Positions 1 through 4,741 of a stretch of 9,629 nucleotides of DNA are shown in pieces; positions within the stretch are counted from its first letter, which is position 1; every line of letters begins with the position of its first letter. The stretch comes from Pseudomonadota bacterium. GTDB taxonomy: Bacteria > Pseudomonadota > Alphaproteobacteria > SMXQ01. Location: assembly GCA_022562375.1 (NCBI GenBank), contig JADFPK010000057.1, positions 1 through 9,629 on the forward strand, read 5' to 3'. A program made the position numbers and the translations under genes. The notes under the pieces were generated by a model. It saw nothing but the letters and a program-made list of their open reading frames with translations, made no database searches and was not told the DNA's origin.

Positions 1-1
1 G

Positions 2-43
2 GCCGCCGAGACCGTTGGCGCAAAGATCCGAAAGATGATGTAA
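2..43 (+). CDS. possible 3' end of an upstream gene (partial)
   Basis: Read from base 2, the sequence encodes AAETVGAKIRKMM and then a TAA stop at 41-43. Ten of its 13 codons end in G or C, as in the genes downstream, so this frame is preferred over frame 1, which stays open to a TAA at 61-63 but has weak third-position GC bias. The piece is too short to assign to a family. If real, the gene ends 32 bp before the first SDR and may belong to the same operon. Confidence 0.35.
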   Translation, partial: AAETVGAKIRKMM

Positions 44-75
44 AAAAGCAGGAGACTTCATAAGGGAGGGACGAA

Positions 76-855
76 ATGGCGATGGACCTCGAGCTCGAGG
101 GGCGGACGGCGCTGGTCACCGGCGCCAGCCGGGGGATCGGGCGGGGGGCGGCGCTGGCCCTTGCCGCCGAGGGCGTCAGGCTGGCGGTCGGCGCCAGGCG
201 GCGGGAACTGCTCGAGGAACTGGCCGATGAGATCGTCGCCGCCGGTGGAGAGCGCCCGGCGATCATCGTCACGCCGGACCTCGCCGCCCCGGGAGGCGGG
301 GCCTACAAGGTCAAGGATGAGGCGCTGGCGGCGCTCGGTCATGTCGACATTCTCGTCAACTCGGCCGGGCGCAGCAAGAATCCCGATTACCCCAGCCGGA
401 TTCCTTACGACGCGCCCGACGCCGCCTGGGACCAGGAGATGCAATTGAACTACGTCACCATCCGCCAGCTCACGCTGTCGCTGATCCCGGGCATGATCGA
501 GAGGAAATACGGCCGCATCATCAATATCTCGGGCAAGACGGAGCCGTGGGAATTGCATACCGCCAACCCCGCCAAGGCCGCCGTCCATGGCTGGTCCAAG
601 GGGCTTTCCCGGCAAGTCGCGAAGCATGGCGTGACGGTCAATTCGATCCCGCCGGGGAAGATCATCAGCGAGCAGATCTTGAGGAACTACTCGGAACAGC
701 AACGCAAGGAGACCTCCAGATGGATCCCGTCGGGCGGTTTCGGCGAGCCGTCGGACATCGCCAATCTGGTCGTTTTCCTGGCCTCGCCGCGCGCCCGCTA
801 CATCACCGGCGCGGTGATCCCGGTCGACGCCGGTTTCCGTCGTTACGCCTACTGA
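76..855 (+). CDS. SDR family oxidoreductase lacking the catalytic Tyr
   Basis: This 259-residue protein is a classical-length SDR with a Rossmann fold, expected to be cytosolic. The ATG at 76 has a strong ribosome binding site (GGGAGGG, 64-70) 5 nt upstream. It has the nucleotide-binding motif TGASRGIG (15-22), an NSAG version of the NNAG motif (95-98), a helix-4 Asn (N125), Ser152 in NISG, Lys167 in PAKAAVHGW, and the C-terminal ITGAVIPVDAG segment. In classical SDRs a Tyr lies four residues before the Lys (YxxxK). Here that place is Ala163 in HTANPAK, and no Tyr occurs anywhere from 146 to 180. The Ser-to-Lys spacing is also slightly shorter than in FabG. The enzyme therefore either uses altered chemistry or depends on a partner, for which the next gene, 22 bp downstream, is the obvious candidate. 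Substrate is unknown. The SDR fold is certain; activity is not. Confidence 0.93.
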   Translation: MAMDLELEGRTALVTGASRGIGRGAALALAAEGVRLAVGARRRELLEELADEIVAAGGERPAIIVTPDLAAPGGGAYKVKDEALAALGHVDILVNSAGRSKNPDYPSRIPYDAPDAAWDQEMQLNYVTIRQLTLSLIPGMIERKYGRIINISGKTEPWELHTANPAKAAVHGWSKGLSRQVAKHGVTVNSIPPGKIISEQILRNYSEQQRKETSRWIPSGGFGEPSDIANLVVFLASPRARYITGAVIPVDAGFRRYAY

Positions 856-877
856 CCGGCGGGAGGGAGCGAAGAGA

Positions 878-1558
878 ATGACCAAAGACTGGCGACTGAA
901 GGGACGCGGTGCGCTCGTCACCGGGTCCGGGGGCGTCATCGGCCGGGCGATCGCCGAGGCCTTGGCGGCGGAGGGCGTAAAGGTCTGTTCGGTCAACGGC
1001 AAGGAGGGGGCCGAGGCGATCGTAAAGCAGGCGGTGGACACGCTCGGCCATGTCGACATCCTGATCAACGCCGCAAGCGAGGTCCGCCGTCCGGACCCTA
1101 TCCCCGCCGACATCGACGCCGCTTCATGGAATGAGGCGATGGAGAGCGAGTTCGAGCAGCCCCGCCGCCTCGCCCATGACCTGATACCGGACATGACCGA
1201 GGCGGGCTGGGGGCGGATCGTCAACATCATCGGGCCTTCGGAGCCGCCACTCTTCAGCGTCGAATATGCCGCCTCGGGCGCCCTTCAGGGGTGGGCCAAG
1301 AGCCTCGACCGCGCCACCGGCGCCAGCGGCATCACCATCAACTGCATCCAGCCCGGGATCATCGAGGGCACGGCGGCGGCCGCCGATTACGATGAAGCGG
1401 AGCTCACCGGCATGGAAGACCCCGTCATCCCGTTCGGCGAGATCGGCGATGCGGCCGACATCGCCCATGCGGTGGTCTTTTTGTGTTCGCCGTTGTCGCG
1501 CTATATCAGCGGCATCGTGCTTCCCGTCGATGGCGGTCTCGGCCGCCACCAGCATTAG
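878..1558 (+). CDS. short, degenerate SDR-fold protein (probable partner subunit)
   Basis: This 226-residue protein is paralogous to its upstream neighbour: both share GRxALVTG, AEALAAEG/LALAAEG, LGHVDIL, GITIN/GVTVN and RYI-G-V-PVD-G. It has a glycine motif TGSGGVIG (15-22). The segment between the second strand and LGHVDIL is about 30 residues shorter than in the neighbour, which removes much of the normal adenine-binding side. NNAG is degraded to NAAS (64-67). The helix-4 Asn position reads Glu (about E92), and the usual Ser position reads Ile, although S121 is close by. Tyr130 is kept in YAASG, but the Lys of YxxxK is Gly134. It is therefore likely inactive or inactive alone. The ORF is intact with strong GC3, so it looks maintained rather than decaying. 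A purine-rich ribosome binding site (GGGAGGG, 861-867) precedes the ATG. I infer a hetero-oligomer with the first SDR, as known for the BbsC/BbsD pair of anaerobic toluene degradation. Confidence 0.9.
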   Translation: MTKDWRLKGRGALVTGSGGVIGRAIAEALAAEGVKVCSVNGKEGAEAIVKQAVDTLGHVDILINAASEVRRPDPIPADIDAASWNEAMESEFEQPRRLAHDLIPDMTEAGWGRIVNIIGPSEPPLFSVEYAASGALQGWAKSLDRATGASGITINCIQPGIIEGTAAAADYDEAELTGMEDPVIPFGEIGDAADIAHAVVFLCSPLSRYISGIVLPVDGGLGRHQH

Positions 1559-1572
1559 CGCACCGTCGGGAG

Positions 1573-1710
1573 CTATTTCGGATTGCGGGCGGTGATCTTC
1601 CAGTAGCTCGACGCCATGACGATGCCTTCTGGTGTTTCGTACTTGCCCAACTCGGCCTTGAGCGCCGCGTCGATCTCGTCGTGCCGCCGTTCGGCCTCCT
1701 CGCCGGCCTC
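1573..1710 (-). pseudogene. 3' remnant of a probable SAM-dependent methyltransferase gene
   Basis: On the minus strand, 45 codons run from 1710 to a TAG stop at 1573-1575. The reading begins EAGEEAERRHDEIDAALKAE and ends VMASSYWKITARNPK. The charged helix followed by a xxSSxWxxTARxP tail resembles the C-terminus of small class I methyltransferases; this is a family impression from a short piece. Codon usage is GC-rich like the chromosome. Immediately upstream, at 1711-1713, the same frame meets a TGA and the sequence changes character, so the gene was probably cut at about 1710. No 5' part of it is visible elsewhere in the window. It converges on the second SDR with a gap of only 14 bp. Confidence 0.5.
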
Positions 1711-1822
1711 TCAGTGGATGAGAAGCCCCTAATTGAGTGCAGACCCTGATCCACCCCGTTAGGGGTGCCATCCCACTTGCCGTCTCCAGGTCGGCCTCGT
1801 CATCGACCGACAATGCCGCCAA
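1711..1822. mobile_element. non-coding segment with nested inverted repeats, possible insertion-sequence relic
   Basis: This stretch joins the truncated methyltransferase to the AT-rich regulator promoter. It contains a hairpin ACCCC-GTTA-GGGGT (1753-1766), and CCCCTAA and GTGGAT each recur downstream as their reverse complements TTAGGGG and ATCCAC. Read on the minus strand, the alternating TGGGATGG and GGGGTGGATCAGG units resemble the repeated transposase-binding arrays seen at the ends of some IS21-like elements. No transposase gene remains, so at most this is one end of a lost element. The resemblance is from memory and was not searched. Confidence 0.3.
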
Positions 1823-1995
1823 TATTCAACATAAATGCTCTATTTTACTATGTTAACTAGCAATATAGATTTCAAAATTACGAGATATCAGCATTATAAC
1901 GGCATTTAAAGCGCTATTTATCTCAATAAATTCCAAAATGTTGATTATATGCCGCTTGACTGCTAAGCTATACGAAGGCATTATCTGGATGAATT
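1823..1995 (+). promoter_or_regulatory. AT-rich upstream regulatory region of the XRE operon
   Basis: This segment is very AT-rich; bases 1861-1920 hold only 17 G/C of 60, in an otherwise strongly GC-rich window. It contains the inverted repeat ATTTAT-CTCA-ATAAAT (1916-1931) and two copies of GCATTAT (1891-1897 and 1978-1984), the second overlapping the proposed -10 box. No reading frame of note is present. It is a plausible operator region for the regulator encoded just downstream, and in enteric-type systems such DNA would also attract xenogeneic silencers. Confidence 0.5.
1956..1984 (+). promoter_or_regulatory. sigma-70-type promoter for the XRE/DUF4258/SeqA-like operon
   Basis: TTGACT (1956-1961, five of six matches to TTGACA) and CATTAT (1979-1984, four of six matches to TATAAT) are separated by 17 bp. 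Transcription would start near 1991, giving a leader of under 20 nt that just includes the GGAGG ribosome binding site. It is the only well-spaced pair seen in the AT-rich region. Confidence 0.5.
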
Positions 1996-1997
1996 AT

Positions 1998-2002
1998 GGA
2001 GG
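1998..2002 (+). promoter_or_regulatory. ribosome binding site that decides the XRE gene start
   Basis: GGAGG ends 5 nt before the ATG at 2008. The in-frame ATG at 1996 overlaps this site and has no Shine-Dalgarno sequence of its own, so translation should begin at 2008. Confidence 0.6.
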
Positions 2003-2007
2003 TTGTC

Positions 2008-2901
2008 ATGGAAAAGACGATTAACCCTGAGGCCCTCAAGAAAGCGCGGAAAGACCGCGGGCTGACCCAGATGCAGCTGGCAGAGAAGTGTGGATTTAGC
2101 AAGGAATCAGTAAGTCGCTGGGAACGCGGTGAGATCGACAACGTTCGATCCCGTTCCCGGGAGAAGCTCACCAAGGCGCTTGGCGTCGATTGGGAGCATC
2201 TCACGCGGGCCCCGGTTGACGAAGATGAGAGTGAGCAGTTGTCCACAAAAGTGACGCTCAATGTCCGGATCGGGGGTAACGCCCGTAACGCGCTCACACT
2301 TGTTTGTCTCCGCTACGGGCTAAATGTGGCCGATGTCATCGAACTCGCTCCTTTGCTCTTCCTTGTTATCGCGGAGAAGAGCCTCGTCCATCGGCGGGAA
2401 AAGCTCCAGGAAATTCGAAAAAGGCATCGTGAGGACGATGGCGAAGATCGTGAGGCTGCACCGCATCTAAACACCGAATTTACACGTGGATGGATTGTTG
2501 AGAGCGCCCTGGTTTCTGAGGGGGGCTCCATCTCAAAGCGCGACATATTCGGCAAACACATAGAACTCGAAAACTACAATGGCGAAGACGGAGAAGACCT
2601 CAACCCCTTCCTAAACTACCTTAGGAAATTCAAGGAAGGCATCCCGGACAAACTGGTCACTCTAGATAACTGGTGGGACAACATCAGTTATACAATCGCG
2701 GAAGACACGCTGAGAGAGGTCACCGGCATCGAGGGAAAAATCGCTCCAGAAAAGAATGCATTGGCCTTAATTTTGAATGGCAACATAGACCTACGAGAAG
2801 TTCTCACCAGCAAGAAAAACTTGTCGCCAGAAGATTTCCAGAATTGGCTTCAGAAGCAGGTTGATGATGACACCGAGAAGTATATCAAATTTTTTGCCTA
2901 A
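2008..2901 (+). CDS. XRE-family helix-turn-helix regulator with large C-terminal domain
   Basis: This 297-residue protein starts at the ATG preceded by GGAGG. Residues about 6-66 form a Cro/C1-type helix-turn-helix domain with the signature LTQMQLAEKCGFSKESVSRW (19-38), then a leucine-rich closing helix. Residues about 79-135 form a second conserved-looking segment: a short beta stretch (KVTLNVRI), then ARNALTLVCLRYGL and a hydrophobic helix (LAPLLFLVIAEKSL) that may mediate dimerisation. A very charged linker (about 134-150) follows. The remaining part, to 297, is acidic, has no motif I recognise, and ends KYIKFFA. GC is clearly lower than in the flanking genes, which suggests horizontal transfer. 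It is the first gene of a three-gene operon, so it probably represses its own promoter and thereby the two downstream genes; that is inference from position. Confidence 0.9.
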   Translation: MEKTINPEALKKARKDRGLTQMQLAEKCGFSKESVSRWERGEIDNVRSRSREKLTKALGVDWEHLTRAPVDEDESEQLSTKVTLNVRIGGNARNALTLVCLRYGLNVADVIELAPLLFLVIAEKSLVHRREKLQEIRKRHREDDGEDREAAPHLNTEFTRGWIVESALVSEGGSISKRDIFGKHIELENYNGEDGEDLNPFLNYLRKFKEGIPDKLVTLDNWWDNISYTIAEDTLREVTGIEGKIAPEKNALALILNGNIDLREVLTSKKNLSPEDFQNWLQKQVDDDTEKYIKFFA

Positions 2902-2914
2902 ACGGAGAAGGATC

Positions 2915-3211
2915 ATGCAAAAACTAGGGTACACAAAGCATGGTGAACGGCGCGCCAACCAACGTGGTTTCCGTGGAGGTGATGTCGAGCTCATTCGCCG
3001 CTGCGGCACGCCGGTCGAGGATCGTCATGCTGATGAAGTTTATCTTCTTCGCAACAAAGACGTGGAACGAGAGATCAGCGCGCGTAAACAAGAGATCCAG
3101 AGACTTGAGAGGATGCGCGGGAGCATGGTGGTAATCATCAACAACCAACTGGTCACTGTTCTCCATACAACCCGTTCACGCGAAAAATCTCTGCTCCGCA
3201 GGGCTGGCTAA
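2915..3211 (+). CDS. DUF4258-like small protein
   Basis: The preferred start is the ATG at 2915, with GGAGAAGG (2904-2911) just upstream, giving 98 residues. Longer in-frame starts would lie inside the regulator gene. The gap to the regulator stop is 13 bp. The N-terminal pattern TKHGERRANQRGFRGGDVEL (7-26), with His9, Arg12 and Arg17-Gly18, followed by an acidic variable loop, a basic helix (KDVEREISARKQEIQRLERM) and a closing hydrophobic strand pair (SMVVIINNQLVTVLHTT), matches my knowledge of the DUF4258 family. DUF4258 proteins are small, often found beside regulators and toxin-antitoxin-like genes, and their biochemical activity is generally unknown. The protein is strongly basic, which fits nucleic-acid binding. 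In this operon it could be the effector (toxin-like) partner of the XRE protein, but nothing in the sequence proves toxicity. Confidence 0.85.
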   Translation: MQKLGYTKHGERRANQRGFRGGDVELIRRCGTPVEDRHADEVYLLRNKDVEREISARKQEIQRLERMRGSMVVIINNQLVTVLHTTRSREKSLLRRAG

Positions 3212-3223
3212 AGGGAGATGATT

Positions 3224-3745
3224 ATGCGAAACGATATGGTGCTTGTTGAGCTTTCCTGTAACACGGTTGCTCTGCTGCTCGCCGTTCGCCGCGATGAAGA
3301 GGACGGTGTCGGCGCTGTGATCGAGCGCCTTGCACAGTTAAAGTTCCTACCTGTGCTGGACGAGCATGAACCCTGTCCCAGGCACGAATCCGAGCCAATA
3401 TCTCGGCGCCCAAGAGGTAAATACCAATATGATTTTCTTGGCGAAGAAGGAGCTGCCGAGACCCTGGCAGAACTTCTGGTGGACGTTCTCCAGCGTTTCG
3501 CCGACTTGGATGCGAATTTCTTGGAAAGGTTCAGTGAAGGACAGGGCCGGACCCGGCGTTTCGTTGCCCGCAATCCCCGCGCCATCTACCCTGGCCGAGA
3601 GGATCTCTGCAACCACACGGCGGAGGTCTGCCAGGGCTGGTGGGTAGGGACAAACTATTCCCGGGTGGATGTGCGTCGGTTGTTGCGCGCGGCGTGCCAA
3701 GCTACGGGGCTCATATGGGATGTGGATCTTAGGGTTGAAATCTGA
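3224..3745 (+). CDS. SeqA C-terminal-domain-like protein
   Basis: The start at ATG 3224 is chosen because GGGAG (3213-3217) lies 6 nt upstream; the ATG at 3218 would abut the ribosome binding site. The gap to the DUF4258 gene is 12 bp. The protein has 173 residues. Residues 1-45 are predicted alpha/beta, 46-68 are a polar linker, and 75-165 form a helical domain. Its order of motifs, LLVDVLQRFADLDANFLERF (84-103), then GRTRRFVA (108-115), then GWWVGTNYS (138-146), then a C-terminal helix (VDVRRLLRAA), parallels the DNA-binding domain of E. coli SeqA, where GRTR and a WVITN loop contact hemimethylated GATC. GRTR and the first Asn of the loop (N144) are kept; the second SeqA Asn appears as Ser146. 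The N-terminal filament domain of SeqA is not recognisable. SeqA is a gammaproteobacterial protein partnered with Dam, so this homologue outside that setting is odd. The match is by eye from memory. Confidence 0.85.
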   Translation: MRNDMVLVELSCNTVALLLAVRRDEEDGVGAVIERLAQLKFLPVLDEHEPCPRHESEPISRRPRGKYQYDFLGEEGAAETLAELLVDVLQRFADLDANFLERFSEGQGRTRRFVARNPRAIYPGREDLCNHTAEVCQGWWVGTNYSRVDVRRLLRAACQATGLIWDVDLRVEI

Positions 3746-3809
3746 GTCGGCTCTATTGGTACACGCCAATCGATCGCTGGCTGTGCTACCCTTGCCGGCA
3801 CCTGAGAGG

Positions 3810-3863
3810 AGCCAAGCGGCAAATTCGGTCAACATGGTCCGGTGCGGCGAAGCCAAGCGGCAA
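3810..3863 (+). repeat. 13-bp direct repeat in the DUF1194 leader
   Basis: AGCCAAGCGGCAA occurs exactly at 3810-3822 and again at 3851-3863, 41 bp apart start to start. Both copies lie in the untranslated stretch between the SeqA-like gene and the preferred DUF1194 start. They could be a regulator's paired binding sites or a small local duplication near the islet edge. Apart from them, the 3746-3902 gap shows only a weak ATTGG/CCAAT inverted repeat (3755-3770) and no convincing promoter. Confidence 0.5.
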
Positions 3864-3890
3864 GGACGGATCGCCGCCCGGGCTGCCGAC

Positions 3891-3905
3891 GGAGGGGTTG
3901 GATTG
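3891..3905 (+). promoter_or_regulatory. ribosome binding site and TTG start of the DUF1194 gene
   Basis: GGAGGGG (3891-3897) is followed 5 nt later by an in-frame TTG at 3903-3905. The in-frame ATG at 3834 has no comparable site and would place 23 polar residues in front of the signal peptide, so the TTG is preferred. Confidence 0.65.
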
Positions 3906-4691
3906 GCGCCTGCCCTGAAACGCGGATTGCTAAATTTCCTTGCCCCGGTCCTCGGTTTTGCACTGCTGTTCGCGGCGCCGGCGGAGCCCTCGGCGGCGAC
4001 GGACAATGTCGATCTTCGATTGGTGCTCGCCGTCGATTCGTCGGGCAGCATCGACGAGGGCGAGTTCATCCTGCAACGGTGGGGCTATGCCAACGCGTTC
4101 CGCAATCCCAAGGTCATCGGCGCCATCCGTAGCGGTGTTCACCAAGCCATCGCCGTCACCTATATCGAATGGTCCGGCCCCGGCATACAGGTGACGATCG
4201 CGGATTGGACCCTGATCAAGGATGCCGCCACCGCCAACCGCTTCGCGGATTCGCTCGAGTCCGTGCCCAGGGCGATGATCTCGGGCAACGGCACCGCCGT
4301 CGGCGAGGCCATCTTGATGGCGGCGGGGCATTTCGACGACAATAAATTCAACGGCCCGCGCCTGGTCATCGACATCTCGGGCGACGGGCCGGTGACGCGG
4401 GGCCGGCCGGCGTCATGGGCACGGGACCTGGTGGTGGCGCGAGGCATCACCATCAACGGCCTGCCGGTCATCGACGCGCGTTATCCCGACCTGGAGCTTT
4501 TCTTTCTCGACCATGTCATCGGCGGCCCGGGCGCCTTCGCCATCCCCGCCTACGGTTTCAAGGACATCGCCGCGGCGGTGTTGAGCAAGCTGATCCGCGA
4601 GATCGCCGGAGAGACGCCGTCCTCCGATGTCGCCATGGAATTAGGCCGGAAAGCGTCCGCCGCCGGCCGGGCCGGGCAACGCCGATTTTAG
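3903..4691 (+). CDS. secreted DUF1194 (von Willebrand A-like) protein
   Basis: From the TTG start the protein has 262 residues, the usual size for the DUF1194 family. It opens with a textbook signal peptide: basic start (MAPALKRG), hydrophobic core (about 9-25), and a likely cleavage near AEPSAA (about 27-32). Export to the periplasm or beyond is therefore expected. The vWA metal-ion-dependent adhesion site is intact: DSSGS at 45-49, Thr131 in GNGTAVGEA, and Asp161 in DISGDGPV. GITINGLPVID (181-191) is a family hallmark. There is no C-terminal membrane helix. Such domains usually bind protein partners through a divalent metal; the partner is unknown. The gene stands alone, on the right side of the inserted islet, and converges on the CoA-transferase gene with a 50-bp gap that shows no strong terminator. 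Confidence 0.9.
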   Translation: MAPALKRGLLNFLAPVLGFALLFAAPAEPSAATDNVDLRLVLAVDSSGSIDEGEFILQRWGYANAFRNPKVIGAIRSGVHQAIAVTYIEWSGPGIQVTIADWTLIKDAATANRFADSLESVPRAMISGNGTAVGEAILMAAGHFDDNKFNGPRLVIDISGDGPVTRGRPASWARDLVVARGITINGLPVIDARYPDLELFFLDHVIGGPGAFAIPAYGFKDIAAAVLSKLIREIAGETPSSDVAMELGRKASAAGRAGQRRF

Positions 4692-4741
4692 CGGGGAATG
4701 CGGGGATACGGAAGTTCCCTCGAAAACGGCCCGATGGTGAT

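Larger units (their letters stand above)
1711..3750. other. inserted low-GC islet carrying a three-gene operon
   Basis: The left edge is inferred from the abrupt end of the methyltransferase fragment at 1710. The right edge is uncertain and lies between the SeqA-like stop (3745) and the leader of the DUF1194 gene (before 3903). Within it, base composition drops and coding usage is less GC3-biased than on either side. It holds no integrase, transposase or tRNA, and no clear target-site duplication was found, so the means of entry is unknown. Confidence 0.5.

Noticed and set aside
58..1230. 390-codon open frame on the - strand opposite the SDR pair
   Set aside because: It covers the reverse complement of two clear SDR genes and shows no family motifs, with Arg/Gly/Asp-rich composition typical of a GC-rich shadow frame.
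1124..1822. minus-strand open frame crossing the second SDR, the methyltransferase remnant and the repeat segment
   Set aside because: It is in a different frame from the methyltransferase-like remnant and passes through three unrelated sequence contexts, so it is not a gene.
1996..3745. GATC sites in the islet as a SeqA-type target cluster
   Set aside because: GATC is scattered through the coding sequence at no obvious excess and is absent from the AT-rich promoter region, so no SeqA-like target array can be claimed.
3755..3770. ATTGG...CCAAT inverted repeat after the SeqA-like gene as a terminator or att site
   Set aside because: The stem is only 5 bp, AT-containing, with no T-tract and no second copy at the left edge of the islet.
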